Numbered from the stretch's first letter, positions 52,700 to 64,000 are shown. The stretch: 64,000 nt of DNA from Shinisaurus crocodilurus (GCA_021292165.1 CM037877.1:110111858-110175857); one strand, 5' to 3'. Notes: generated from the sequence alone by a model not told the origin. Numbers and translations: made by a program.

Positions 52700-54740
52700 C
52701 TGCTGAAATTCATCTGCTTTTTTCCTTTTCTTTTCACAGTTTCAGAAAGATACATGAGTACTCCCACTGGTGTGACACCGTGAGGAGTGCTCAGCTCTTT
52801 TAAAGTCAGAAACAGCATTTGCCCAAGCCAAGACATCCAGCCATCTGTGGTGGACTAGCAAATGCTGCTCCCCCTGCCTTCTCCTCCTCCCCCACCCATG
52901 CAACGACCGGTTGTCTCTTTTAGTTTTTGGTGCCAAAGCAGCAGCAACATGGGTGCACCTACAGCCTCTCTGTGTCTGGGGCCATGATCTCACCCCACAG
53001 TGCCTGAGAAAGGACCCTACATAGGATTCTTCCTTATTGGGACAACTGGGGCTCAATGACCTTAGACTCTACCAGTTCCTTCTTGCTCTCTCTAAAGCAA
53101 CATGCTGGCTTGCTCTGCCTCTTTCTTCCTCGCCTCCTTCCTTCCTTGCCTTCTCCTCCCCGTTCTCCCCCTCTCCTGAATATAGGTACACACAGCTCTG
53201 TCCTAACTCAGCAGTGAAGCATTGGCACACTCCTTCAATAAAAAAACATAAAACCAGGCTGCTTTCTCTAAGTTGGAAATCCAGATGCTGGGCCCAGCCA
53301 TGGATCAGCATGCCTAGTTAGCAGCTCAGTTTGATGGTTTTGCTTGGACTGAAGGTATGCAGCACACTTCAGTCCATGAGGAACCCTAGTCACCTCTGGC
53401 TATGCCACAGCTGAAAGGTACCGGCTTTCTCTATGGAGTTCGGCCAAGTGACAGAAGTGGCAAGTGGCCAAGCAGGCAGCAGAAGCAGAGAGAGCAGCGG
53501 GGGGGGGGGGCAAGCAGCCAGGGGTTAACAGCAGCAGTAGTGACTGGCAGAGGACAGGACCAACAGTGGGGGGCTGCAGGGGGACACACACAAGTTGCCA
53601 CACACCCCAATCCACCCTCTGAACCAAGAGGCTCACCTTGACTCACCGTAAGGCTGGCCCAGGTCAGAAAACAATAAACAATCATCTTTATTAAATGTCA
53701 AAGTGTCAGAAGCAAGGTGAGTCCTTCATCGTTAGTGATGTCACAAACAACTACAGATGATCACAGCAGTCTGACTACTACATTCCACACTGAATGTAGT
53801 GGGTTGGTGAAATTTGGATGTCCTGTAAAAACTGGACCCCTGTACATTCTTCGTGCAATACAATAAAGTCAGGAAAGTAAAGGTCCTCAATTTGGTACAT
53901 TCCATAACTGGACATTCCTTTTATGTGGAGATGTTCCTCTGTGCCCATAATGCACACTTCTTGTGCAATAGCTCACTTACAGCTCAGTAGTGCTTGCAGT
54001 GGCACCAGTGTGACCCATTTTCCTTTGTTTTGGTGATTCATTCAATCTGATTTAATTAATGGAGCATAATCCTCACTTTTTCTCCAATTCCCCTTCAAAT
54101 TCATCACCCCACAGTCAGTACAGCATGGCAAAGATGGGAATTGGAATGGGTTTTTTCTTCCAAGAAAAAAAACACAAAACTTGCCCAGTACTGAAGTGAT
54201 GCATTGATTCCTGGCAACAGCTGCTAGGAAGCTATTACAGCTGGAGTTAATCATTCTTGATTGTTATTGTCAGTTAGTTCCCATATTCACAATGCAGAAC
54301 AATATCAATACTACTTACATGGGCTTTATTTATAGCCATATCCACTGAAATTAGAATAGGAGCTTTTAGGGGGGTTTCCCTGAGATGAGATGTAAAATTC
54401 AAGGCTCAGTGACTTGGGACTGATCTTTATGTTCTGCAAAGCTATGTAGAGTAGAGTGTACCACTTCAAACGTTTCTGAATGCTCCCGCACATTCTCAAA
54501 GTCCCACGCTGACTTCCTAGAACTCCTTCCTTTCTTAATGGGATGAGGAAGGGACTGGTGACAGTGACGGACACTCAATAGATAACAGAAAACAAGCATA
54601 GGTATAGAATAAACATGCATGACATGAGAAAGCATATTTGTGCACAATGACAACTCACACATGTGCACTAAGAGCAAAAGTGTCTTGGCTAGAAACTTTT
54701 GGAGCATTGCTTCCTCTTATTCTGGTAACCTGCCAATTCC
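52700..54740. other. No gene recognised
   Basis: Overlapping frames around 53400-53690 come from GC-rich biased sequence including a G run near 53500-53510. aacaataaacaatcatcttt (53671-53690) may be the polyadenylation region of a reversed LTR-like repeat, but no further LTR features support it. Confidence 0.35.
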
Positions 54741-54741
54741 A

Positions 54742-55830
54742 GCCAGGGCCAGATCCACACCTAAGGTTTATTACAGGACTGTATTGCTGCTGTGACTTGC
54801 GGGGCACACGACGCATGCACTTTTCAGTGCCGGTCGCGCTAGTCCTGTGTAATCGTTCTTCGTTTCTTCTGGGATTTCCCAGACTAGGTTTATCACGGTT
54901 TTTTCAGTTACTGTGGTTCACTGTCGCAGTATGCGGCCAGTGTGTGCTAAACTTGCACTGCAGTTGCCCATCCAAGGTGTGGCCACAAAAGAGTAATCAC
55001 TGGAGTTAGCCAATAGTTTTTGAGCAGCGGGGCGAATACAGCGTGACGTGTCTCTCCCAAACCGGTGGGGAAGAGAGGTGTCCGCCATTTCCTGTCATGC
55101 AACGGTTCGCCCTCTTCCCCAGAAGCTTCTTTAAAAAAATTTGTTTGTAAACGTTCATGCGCACCTCCGCAGCTCTGCACCTCTGAGCAGGCTGCTTTGG
55201 GGGATCACGTGTCGGTAGTTTGTTTTTTTAAAACACATTTGCTGCTGTGCACGTGCACACCTCCACATAAGCGGCGGATGAGAAACAAAGAACCCCTGCT
55301 TCTGAAATGGCCGTTTCCCCTGCGTGTGAAAGGCAGTACCCTCAGGATAACCGCCATGGAGTTTGAGAGGGGACAGGAGCGGGAGGCTTTCCCCCCCTTT
55401 TTCAAACTGCCGTGTTCACCCCCATTGCCTGAAGAGCAGGGAGCTGTAAATTAGCCAAAAGTCATGTCTGCTCAGAAGTAAATCACATTATCTCCAGTGC
55501 CCTTACTCCCAAGTGTATCACATTGCTTTAACAGGAGCCTTGTGCTCAAGAAACTCAGAATGGGAGGAACAATTCTTTTTTCTTCCTTGTTTTAAGAGAT
55601 TGCTCCTGCACTCATTCGCACCTGCGCAGAAACGATGAAGCATTTTATTTTATTTTTAAACCTGTTCAAGGGAACACCCAGTTCTACTGCTATGGCGTTA
55701 GGTGTGGGGTGGCAAACCGGGATGAGTGCAGTTCATTTAATGAGAGTGTGCCCTGTGAGTAGTGACTGCAGAACGTGAATATAGCAGTACCGTTCTGTTA
55801 ACCTGACGATATACAGTGTAATGTGGATCC
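54742..55830. mobile_element. Possible large non-autonomous DNA element, CpG-rich
   Basis: gggccagatccacacctaag on the left is loosely mirrored by cagtgtaatgtggatcccc on the right (about 55811-55830). The interval is richer in CpG than its surroundings (54790-55420). An ~80-bp MITE is inserted at about 55470-55545. Open frames on both strands have no domains. A CpG island of an unseen gene is an alternative. Confidence 0.3.
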
Positions 55831-56174
55831 CCCCCCCCCCCGGTTTATAAAATTTTGCCTTGTTGGCAATGTGACGCAAGGCACCAAGAGTTTCAGTCTG
55901 GGGACTCTAGCAGCAGGTCCTGGTGCCCTACTCTGTCTACCCCCATGGTAGGTTGCCTGAGGACTGATCTTCTGTCCTATTCTGCTGTGCTGCAGCACCA
56001 CCACCACAGTTGGCCAGAGAGCAGTATTGCAGCTTCCAGCTCAGCAAGGACTAGGTAACACAAGGGCCCAATGCCGTTCTACCTGGTCCTGTAAAGTTGC
56101 TAACTGGCCTGGCGCCTCAGTCTAAGCAGCTTGACAATCCCCTTGCTTGCCACTCTCCAAATACAGTTGAGTGA

Positions 56175-56305
56175 GATAAGTTTGTTTCTGTTCAGTTTTG
56201 ATAAGAATTTACCAAAACTTGCAAAGTTGTCCATATTCCGGACAAAAAGAAATTAAGATGCTAAAACTTCTGGAGAAAGTGAAACTGACAGATCCACCCA
56301 TCCCT
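56175..56305. repeat. Unclassified repeat R2, copy 3
   Basis: ttttgataagaatttaccaa, gttgtccatattccggacaa, actgacagatccacccatcc matches 37075-37210. Confidence 0.5.
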
Positions 56306-57243
56306 ATCAGATCATCAGTCCTAATACTTACTGACTCAGGAGGCTCTTGGTATGTTTCCTGTCTGGTGTTTCAGACCTTGATGATTCCTGGCATGTATCC
56401 AACTTGTAGAGTGCCTCTTAGTTGAATTACAGTTGGTTTTATGAACTAAAGCCTTCACAGAGACTGGCAGCTCTTACCAAGGTGCTCACTAACTTTGCCA
56501 TAGGAAGAAAGATACTGTGGCAACTGAAAGGCTCATAAATTTATCACAGCATATATTTTCCTCTATTGGTATCCCAATATCATCTTCACATACTATTTTC
56601 AATCCATCTGGCATTCTTGGATCTATTTCAATAAAATGTGAATAAACTGTAGAGGCTAATCCTTTTGTATTAATACATTCAAATTTTGTCATATTTCTAA
56701 TCATACTTTGTCTTACTATAGGATTCATAATAAGATAATATGTTTGATGGAGGAGAATCCAATTCATTTGCATTCCCTGAAGCTTTCCTTTTAATTTTGC
56801 TACAGTGAGAGTAGCTCTATTTCCACAGAAATCACTCATGCTGTAAAACCCCTTTCCCCCTCCATTTTGTATATTGCTCTTCTTTATCTAGAGGGGCAAA
56901 ATTTGGGTGCAACAAGGATGGAAGCAATGGGGATTTCCAGAATTAATTTATTTTTCAATTTCTACCAGATTTTTAACATAGTATATAAAATGGGATTATC
57001 CACCCATTATGTATCTCCTATTTTCCCCCTCTAAATAAAAATTGTTCAGTTAATTGTGACTGTTTCCCTGCTGCTTCCATATCTACCCATAACTTCTCTG
57101 AGGTTCCTTCCAAATACAGTACCACATTTCTTAACTGATTTGCTTCATAATATTTCTCTCCCCATCCCCCTTGATCTAGTCGCTTTTACCTGAAGTGGAA
57201 TAAATCAAGAATCCTTAGGGGAAATTATTTAAAATGGTTACAC

Positions 57244-57427
57244 CAACTGTCACCACCAGCAACCATTCCAGCAGGCCGTGCAGAGGGAGAAGAGAGGGAG
57301 CCCGCAGGGCCATTCCACCAGCCCTGCGGAAAGGCCTCCCTCAACTGTCACCACCAGCAGCCATTCCAGCAGGCTGAGAGGAGGGAGATGAGAGGGAGCT
57401 CAGGGCCATTCCACCAGCCCTGCCAGA
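57244..57427. repeat. Tandem duplication, ~107-bp unit
   Basis: caactgtcaccaccagcaac, cattccagcaggc ... gccattccaccagccctgc occurs twice (57247 and 57354) with small differences; the second copy is shortened. Confidence 0.75.
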
Positions 57428-57439
57428 AGTATTAATTAA

Positions 57440-57605
57440 TGTTCCCCCTTCTTCCCTCCCCATTCATTTTTCCTTGTGTGTCGTATCTTTTTAGGTTGTA
57501 AGCCTGCGGGCAGGGACTGTCTTGTTAATTGATTATATGTAAGCCCGCCGCTCTGGGAGCCTTTTTGGCTGAAGAGCGGCATAAAAATGTTTCAAATAAA
57601 TAAAT
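57440..57605 (+). mobile_element. LINE/SINE 3' tail
   Basis: tttaggttgtaagcctgcgg, gcagggactgtcttgttaat, ctgggagcctttttggctga, gcggcataaaaatg and (AAAT)n. The same tail is at 36222-36330 (minus) and 58870-58935. It probably inserted into the L1 inversion junction. Confidence 0.6.
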
Positions 57606-58358
57606 AAATTACGCTAGTGTATCTGGCAAGGATAGCAAACACCAATAATGCAAAATGTTGGAGAAACTATAATCAGCAATGTTTATATATTCATTTGTGG
57701 TGGTCATGTCCTGTTGTGTTACAGTTTTGAAATATGATATTTTAAGAAATGGCGAACATTACACATCAGATTATATATGCCACACCAGCACTGGCTCTAT
57801 TAACAAAAAGGGAAGAACAAAATGCAAACGTGACATCTAAGGAATTAATCATATTCGTACAGATGGCAGCCCACAGGGTAATAGCTAAAAGTTGGGAAAG
57901 CTGTGGCAGTCGCACTTTTAACACTGACATCTTGGTATATGGAGCTATGGCAAATAGCCATGGCAGAAAAAATTGACACATCAACTTAAATTAGCTAAAG
58001 GCAAAGTTAAAATATCTGATTTTTATACAATATAGCATGATTTCATTTCATATACAAATGCAGCAACATCTGTCAAAGTGTTTCCTTGGATTATGAAATA
58101 TAATTTCCTATTATGAAGAATCATAAAGAAAATCTCCAAGCAGCCAATGGGTTCCATGCATATTTTTGCCTGTAAAATAAAAGGGTGTATGGGGAAAATA
58201 TATCAAATGTACTGTCCTCTGTCAACAACTAGATTTACACTGGATGTAATTTTCTTTTGTTTGTTTATTTGTTTTCGTATTTAGAAAGTTAATAACATCA
58301 TTTTAAAACATTAAAAAACATTTATCGCAGCATGACTACTTATGTAGAGAGGAGCCTT

Positions 58359-58443
58359 GCATGAGATGAAAGCTCAGCTGCATGAGATGAAAGCTTCGTT
58401 GCATGAGATGAAAGCTCAGTTGGATGAGATGAAAGCTCATGCA
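58359..58443. repeat. 21-bp minisatellite, four units
   Basis: Units of gcatgagatgaaagctcag plus two bases start at 58359, 58380, 58401 and 58422, with few changes. One frame is open through all units and would encode a heptad of the HEMKAQL type. A short (GATT)n follows. Confidence 0.9.
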
Positions 58444-58461
58444 GCGATTGATTGATTGATT

Positions 58462-58935
58462 TTGGGTGCAATCCTATGCATCTTTAGACAGAAAAAAAGT
58501 CTAAACTTTTTTTGTGGGAACATCACATTCTACCAGTCAGTGACCTTTTCCGGTGCAATGCTTTTGTGTGGGTCTCTCCTTTCTCTGGTTTTTTAACAGT
58601 TGGGTTCAAGAGCACACAACACCCAAACAAAGCCAGCTCTTCACGATCAGCCACAGAAGTCACGTCAGTAAGAATAGCTGTGTTCAAAACCCGTCTCCAC
58701 CTACTTTCTACAGCATTACTGGGCAGGGGTGGGGGCACACTAGTGTCTTTAGATTGCTTTTCACAGATCAGTAGAAGGAACTGCCAGACACACGAATTCA
58801 CACTTCAATGGACAAAAGAACAGGTGAACCTTTTCTCTCTATTTCCACACCAAGTGTAAAACCCTAATATTAATCTTTGTAAGCTTCTCTGGGAGCCTTT
58901 TTTGGCTGAAGAGTAGGGTAAAAATGCTGTAAGTA
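58462..58935. other. MITE fragment, unknown interval and a LINE/SINE tail
   Basis: 58464-58500 is the left part of a Harbinger-like MITE (tgcaatcctatgcatcttta). 58510-58860 has opposed frames without domains. 58870-58935 repeats the tctgggagccttttttggct tail. Confidence 0.4.
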
Positions 58936-59019
58936 ATTAGGACTTTTTAATGTTAAAAGACACATGGGGTTGCCCTTCTGCATTTAATACCCTGCTCCTA
59001 TTCCCAAAGCAGCTTCTTG

Positions 59020-59513
59020 TTGTGATATGTATCACTTTACCAGCTGCAGCACAATTGTTTACACATGGAAGGTACAGTGTGGCTCTGTAAACAGGTTTAT
59101 TATGTCTAGGCCACAGGATCTATTCTCAGAAGCATGAGAGTCAGAACTGTGGGAAAGGAACGAGCTAGTCACATGGTTTGTATGTTCTGATGACGTGCTA
59201 ACTTGTTCAGTCAGAAGCCATTTTAAGGGGAAGGTTTTCTTTTCTTCTTCTCCATCTTCTTGTTCTTTTCCTTTGTTCCTGCAACAATGTAATGCCTTTG
59301 CTGAGGTGGAGTGAAGCTCAACTTACTCCACTGGACTTAATGCTTGCTATGCATTTATACTCTGCACATGGACTGTAACTAGGAAATGTATACTCTGTAG
59401 AACTTTACTTGATAAGTAAATAAACAGGTAGTATTAGAACCTGTGGTGTTCCAGAGTGTTTCCTGACTCCATGGATTAATCTGCAACGGGGAAGCTGGAA
59501 GCAAGTGTCATTA
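59020..59513 (+). mobile_element. LTR-like block
   Basis: Begins near tgttgtgatatgtatcactt. It has a pyrimidine-rich stretch (59235-59280), catttatactctgc (TATA-like, about 59351), aagtaaataaacagg (polyadenylation signal, about 59416) and then a 3' part ending near gtgtcattaca. The TG...CA ends, TATA and AATAAA order fits a solo LTR. A target duplication was not found. Confidence 0.45.
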
Positions 59514-59719
59514 CAAGGGCAGGCTGGGCTGGAGAAACTGGATCTGACGCTGCACACTGCGCAGGGGGGTGAGATCTGTTAAGGTCTGTGTGTGGAATTC
59601 CAGGCATCTGTTAGCACACAGATTAGATTATAAATCTCCCAGCACCAACAGCTCCAACACTTCCAATACAGAAATATAAAACATTAAGTTAAAAAAAACA
59701 GCAACAACCCAATAATAAC

Positions 59720-60160
59720 AGGCAGCACAAACCTATGGCTTCTAGACAGAGTCTAGGTGGCTTTAGGATAATTCGTAGCCCCCGCTCCAACCTCAGAAAC
59801 GTGCTCCGAGGTCAGAGCTGGAAATCCGAACTCAGCACGCCCTCCCCTTGCCCTCGCAGCCGGCATGGAAATAACTGCGCCAGCTGCGGCTCCGAGGCCT
59901 TTTGGGGGTAGGGAGGGGAGGAGACAGGCTCCGCCAGCATATATAATATCCTAGTGGTGCTTCAGCCTCCTCTCCTCCTGCTCCGAGACCGAACACTTAC
60001 ACAGCTGAAATCGGCAGTCTAAGTGTTTTGCATGGCAGGAGGAGTGCAGAGGTGACTTTCGCCTCTGCACCCCTCCCACCATGCATAGGATGCCTGTAAT
60101 CCTCTGAGTTCAGAGGGTTATGGGGAGGATTGGATTGTGCCTTCATTGGATTGTGCCCTT
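59720..60160. mobile_element. Non-autonomous DNA transposon, about 440 bp, copy 2
   Basis: Same family and length as 3753-4193: left aggcagcacaaacctatg, caacctcagaaacgtgctcc; centre cttcagcctcctctcctcc; right gtgcagaggtgactttcgcc, ccatgcataggatgcctgta, ggattgtgccctta. The interior is GC-rich and has no transposase frame. Confidence 0.65.
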
Positions 60161-60342
60161 AGTCTTTAAAAGTCCATATTAGCCTTTAGTCCTTATGGTG
60201 CCACATCATTGAGATAACTGAGCCTGCAGTAGGCAAAGGCTTGCAGCTCCACTCTTTTCAGAGTCCACAATGGGCCTGTAACCCAACATCTTGATCCCTC
60301 CATTGTGTTCCATCTTGTCCCCCTTCCTACTTAAGACACATT

Positions 60343-60553
60343 GAGCAATATCCAGTGCGACATGAGCGCTAACTCAAATTATGTTGCGCTCATGTACGGG
60401 ACCTCTAGCACAATAACAATAGCATTAGCTGGCACAACGAGATTCCCCGGAAACCCGTTGTGCCAGCTAATGCTATTGGCATTGTGCTAGAGGTCCTTTA
60501 TGCTAGCACAATGTAATTTACATTAGTGCTCCTGTCGCATTGGATACTGCCCA
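60343..60553. mobile_element. Palindromic MITE, about 211 bp
   Basis: gagcaatatccagtgcgac is mirrored by gtcgcattggatactgccc. cctctagcacaataacaata, gcattagctggcacaacg is mirrored by cgttgtgccagctaatgcta, ttggcattgtgctagagg. The loop at about 60438-60455 is agattccccggaaac. Arms are highly conserved. Same end type as 7786-8095. Confidence 0.75.
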
Positions 60554-60949
60554 TTGTCCTAACCCTTTTGGCCAGGCCTTCTGTTTAGAAGCCCTACTTC
60601 TGCTTTTGGTGATGGACATTTACTTCCTCCATCCTTCCACTGTGCACTGCCTATCCAGCCAGGTTTTGCTGAGGCACCACCTTCCAAGTCATTTCTGTGT
60701 TGATATACATTCAGCCAGATGAATTGATTTATGTAGAAGAACTAGGAAGCTGCCGTTTCCTCCACACCAATCCTTGCTTTGTTTTCCTCCATTTTCACTT
60801 AATCTCGTCATCTTTCTTTCTTAGGAAGAACTTGTGTCTGGGTTTTTAATTCTACTTTTAATTTGTCTTTTGAGTTATGTGTTAGAAGTGAAGGTGAATG
60901 TTGAAGAGGCATGTTTTCCAGCTCAGAATGCTTGTAGGATCCAGCCAGG

Positions 60950-61037
60950 ACCAATCTTCAATTTGCAAAACAATGGCTGGGGCATGCTGGGAGTTGTAGG
61001 CCAAAAACATCTGGGGACCCAAGGTTGGAGAACACTG
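60950..61037. mobile_element. hAT-like MITE, right half
   Basis: ctggggcatgctgggagttg, taggccaaaaacatctgggg, acccaaggttggagaacact g is one half of the palindromic hAT MITE family. The left half is missing. Confidence 0.5.
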
Positions 61038-61289
61038 TTATAGAGAATGGCATCCAGAGAGTTTGGTCTCTTTCCTTGTTTTCTTTCAGTTGTACTTTGA
61101 CCAGGTGGACTTATTTTCCTACCATTAACTCTCTTTTTTAACTGATTGAATTTACTGTTTAGCATAACCCATCACTTCCACATGCAAGATGAGATCAGCA
61201 GCCCCCAGGCTCCCTTTAACACTACATTTTTTTAATCTTGAAAAATATTTAATAGATTTTATTGTGCTCCTTAGGTTGGTCTGGCAAAT

Positions 61290-61990
61290 AACAGTAAATG
61301 TTTATAGTGTTGAAAACATGTCGAAGTAAAGGCATGGTCAGAACTAAAGAGCTCTGTCCAGTCCCCATGACTATTGTTATGACAGATAATCTGGCAGTTA
61401 GATTCCCTCCAAGGAGAGAGGGCTAACCCCTCCCTATCACAAAGGGTTTGGGATCTTTGGCTGGAGTAAAAACGCGCGCAGTTGGGTGAAGCATGTGCTT
61501 CGCCCTTTAACACTAAACATAGACTTGACAAACTAACACTGAACTTGAGAGTCCACAATGCATTTAGAAGGAAAGAAGACTGTTTATTTAAGAAGAAATA
61601 TAGAGCAGGTACAGTGTCATAGTTCCTGGTCTTACAATGTTTTACACCATAATTCAGGCAGCAAAATATACCCACTGCATCTTCAATCATACTCTATAAT
61701 TCTGGAGAAGACAGGTCCCCCAGCCCATGCTGGCAAGGAAAAGAAAGAATAAGGAAAGAATCCTTAGCTACCTGTCTTGTTGGTCCCACGTTGGAAGGGG
61801 TCCTGAATGGCAGAGGGGAGCAAGAGGTGTGTGTGCTCCTGCTTGCTGACTTCTATGGGATAAGCTTGAGTTCTTATACTTTTCTTCTTAATCTCTTGCT
61901 ACTTGGGAGGGGCAAGGGCTATCTTTGTTTCTCTGATGTTCTTTAATCACCATTCTTTTGTGTGCTTATGGTGGCTTGATGGGTGTCATA
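61290..61990 (-). mobile_element. LTR-like block, minus strand
   Basis: The minus strand reads tatgacacccatcaagcc near 61990, gaaaagtataagaactcaag (TATA-like, about 61880), a body without genes, ttcttaaataaacagtcttc (polyadenylation signal, about 61575-61594) and then a GT-rich 3' part. An open frame of 139 codons on that strand (61690-61271) has no recognised domain. The ends are unresolved. Confidence 0.4.
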
Positions 61991-62109
61991 TTAGGAAAAA
62001 CCTTTTGTGTGTTCTCTTTGCTTCATGAGCTTTCTATTGGGGAAGGCCACCCTCTTGCAGGGCTTATTCTCAGGTTCTTTTCAGGAAAGTCTCTCTTGTG
62101 CCTTTAGGT

Positions 62110-63031
62110 CAGTGATGGCAAACCTTTTTGAGGCCGAGTGCCCAAACTGCAACACAAAACCAACTTATTTATTTCAAAGTGCCAACACTGCAAATAAACC
62201 TGAATACCGAGGTTTTAGTTTTAGAAAAACAACTCATACCGTTGTCCGAACTAATTAACATCTTATGTCTTTAAAGAAAAACACAATAACAGAGCTTTCA
62301 ATGATACAAACAGTTTTTGTTGAAAAAAAAATCAACTCAAAAAATTATTATAGTACTACATTGTACACATAGCCTGAAGGGAATGTATACAAACTTCTTA
62401 AATAATTAGGCACATGTATTTTTAGATAAGGGATTCTCAACTTGTAATATGATTATATGCCAGACTGAAATTGTATGGGGCAAGCTTTACCCCGGGTCCT
62501 TTCCCTGCTTCTACAGGTGTCGGATTAGTAAAAGTAAAAGTCAACCTGTACTAGGATGAGCAAGATAAACAAGAAAACTAAACGTGCTTAACACATTTTA
62601 AACAACCTTTATGTCTTGGACTGCAAACACTGCATTAGGTAAAAGTTTACATTGGGCATGCTTTTGCACAATTAATGTGATTTTTGCTATTGCATGCATG
62701 CTGATAATTTGTCAAACCTTGGCTCATACTCCATTAGTTTGAGAGCAACACATGCAGCACTCAGGTCAACTGTTAGGGCTTTACATCCAAGCCATGCTCT
62801 GTGCATCATTCTTCAAAATCTTTTAAATGTGATAACAATGTAGAAAAGAATTCTGTAACAGGAATTCTAGAATAAAATCATTCTGTTCCACACTGTGAGA
62901 AAGAACAAGATCATTAGTGTTTTGCAGAAGGGGACGGTCTTTTCGCGATCTGGTAACCAATGGCTCGAGTGCGCACAGAGAGGTCCCTGCGTGACAGCTG
63001 TGGCACCCGTGCCATAGGTTCGCCATCACTG
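62110..63031. mobile_element. 922-bp non-autonomous hAT element
   Basis: Starts cagtgatggcaaaccttttt and ends taggttcgccatcactg. The ends are inverted, with adjacent gaggccgagtgccc and gtggcacccgtgcca. Flanks ctttaggt (62102-62109) and cattaggc (63032-63039) agree at 6 of 8 positions. CAGTGATGGC(A/G)AAC termini belong to a hAT (Charlie-like) family widespread in tetrapods. The interior is AT-rich and carries no transposase. Confidence 0.8.
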
Positions 63032-63039
63032 CATTAGGC

Positions 63040-64000
63040 TGTGTGTGTGTTCATCTAATCAGTGCAAGACTTGCATCCACTGCCCATTCATGCTTCCTAG
63101 ATCTCAATCACTCTCCATGCATGCCTTCATTTGCAATCCTGTGCGACAGCTCTGGTGGAGGGCTGCTCTTTCCTCCCGAATCCTTGCTTACCCAAACTGC
63201 TGGGGCCTGCTGTGGTATTCTTTGTGCTTGACATAATTATAACTAAATTGTTATTAATTATATCTAGCCATAACACTACATAGTCAAGAACTTGCTTTTT
63301 TCTGGCTTAATTTTCCAAAGGTCAGTCAAACATGTAATTTAAGGAGCATTGCAGTGAGACAATGTTGAGTTTATTTTTCAATCCCAAATATTTTCTTGCA
63401 TGTGCTTGCATGGTTGCCATCCAGAAGTGAATACAATATGTAATTATTTTTATATAATTATACAAATAAAATAATGGGTGGGGCCATCTTCTAAATCTTC
63501 CAAGTAATTTAAATTTTTGGTAAACAGAGGGCCAGTTCAGCTGCTCTGAAAACCTCCCAGTGTGAATTCACATGAAACATGGAAGGGAAGTAATGGGCTA
63601 CCAAGGCATGCCAAACCGTCAGAAAATCAATGGCACCTGTCAGTGTTGCACAAGATCAAACTTTACTTTTTCTACACGTGCATCCATTACAGAGGATTTT
63701 AGAGCATCTGAATCAGCCTCAAATATTGTCTTTTCATTTTGGAACTCTTAGTGCGCCCATGGTCACATTCAGAAATATGGTTCAAATGGATGGAAAAGCT
63801 GCTGCAGAAACAAAATATTTGTATGTGATGCTTCTTCTGCCCCAGGAGCTGACTTTGTGGTCCTCCCAGTCCCTGTTACCCATGATGCCCATCTTTGTTT
63901 ACCTGTTTGTTTAGGTGTTTTGACAAGTTTCTTACTCTAGAAGTGCATCACACATTTTCTATATCATAGAATTACATTGAACGTTATATTGTAATGTCCA
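63040..64000. other. Nothing recognised
   Basis: Short frames at 63043-63236 and 63630-63914 have no domains. No repeat terminus was identified. Confidence 0.4.

Larger units (their letters stand above)
56489..58135. pseudogene. L1 LINE ORF2 fragment, 5' part inverted
   Basis: 56489-57235 is L1 ORF2 on the minus strand: NRATLTVAKLKGKLQGMQMN, RNMTKFECINTKGL, DPRMPDGLKIVCEDDIG, DKFMSLSVATVSF. 57610-58135 is the following L1 region on the plus strand: NAKCWRNYN, IHLWWSCPVV, ALLTKREEQN, FVQMAAHRVIAKSW, KLAKGKVKISDFYT. The end of the inverted part (56489) and the start of the direct part (57610) are nearly adjacent in L1 order, as expected from twin priming. Other sequence (57240-57605) lies at the junction. 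All frames are broken. Confidence 0.6.

Noticed and set aside
54742..55460. A CpG-island promoter of a host gene
   Set aside because: CpG enrichment is modest, no first exon or downstream exons are visible, and loosely inverted ends suggest a DNA element instead.

Overview
The window looks like non-coding chromosomal DNA from a squamate reptile (lizard or snake). I found no convincing host exon, tRNA gene or rRNA gene. The only long intact reading frame is the reverse transcriptase of a retrotransposon. The squamate assignment is an inference from repeat composition: a young CR1 LINE, many L2-type LINE pieces with (AAAT)n tails, diverged L1, tRNA-derived SINEs whose 3' ends resemble L2, a 5S-rRNA-derived SINE-like piece, and dense small palindromic DNA transposons. 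A turtle or crocodilian is not strictly excluded.

Layout. 1-1.6 kb: 3' part of an L2 LINE with one frameshift. 3-8 kb: CR1, L2 and MIR-like fragments, a tRNA-SINE and several MITEs. 9.1-10.5 kb: decayed L1. 10.6-16.4 kb: a GC-rich foldback, an LTR-like block and an L2 fragment. 17.2-20.3 kb: MIR-like and tRNA-like SINEs (one split by a hAT MITE), a GT/GC microsatellite and an L2 remnant. 22-26.6 kb: a near-full-length CR1 on the minus strand with intact ORF2, a once-frameshifted ORF1 and a 5' region carrying a direct duplication. 27.5-32.4 kb: nested hAT/SINE, a Harbinger-like palindrome, an LTR-like block and a 118-bp hAT MITE. 34.6-34.8 kb: a 261-bp perfect palindrome. 36-41.8 kb: mariner-like MITE, second LTR-like copy, foldbacks, another LTR-like block, a hAT element, and an L2 interrupted by a 5S/CR1 composite. 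44-46.9 kb: a three-level nest, with a 929-bp hAT foldback inside an LTR-like insertion inside an L2. 48-52.4 kb: foldback MITEs, an L2 and a mariner-like MITE. 56.5-58.1 kb: an L1 in head-to-head arrangement that fits twin priming. 58.3-63 kb: a 21-bp minisatellite, LTR-like blocks, MITEs and a 922-bp hAT element.

How the parts relate. CR1, L2 and L1 supply reverse transcriptase, and the SINEs appear to borrow L2-like tails. The hAT, Harbinger-like and mariner-like elements are all non-autonomous here, because no transposase reading frame was seen. Nesting gives a relative order: L2, L1 and SINEs are hosts; hAT, SINE and CR1-tailed pieces are later arrivals; the CR1 at 22-26.6 kb and the 34.7-kb palindrome look youngest because they are least decayed.
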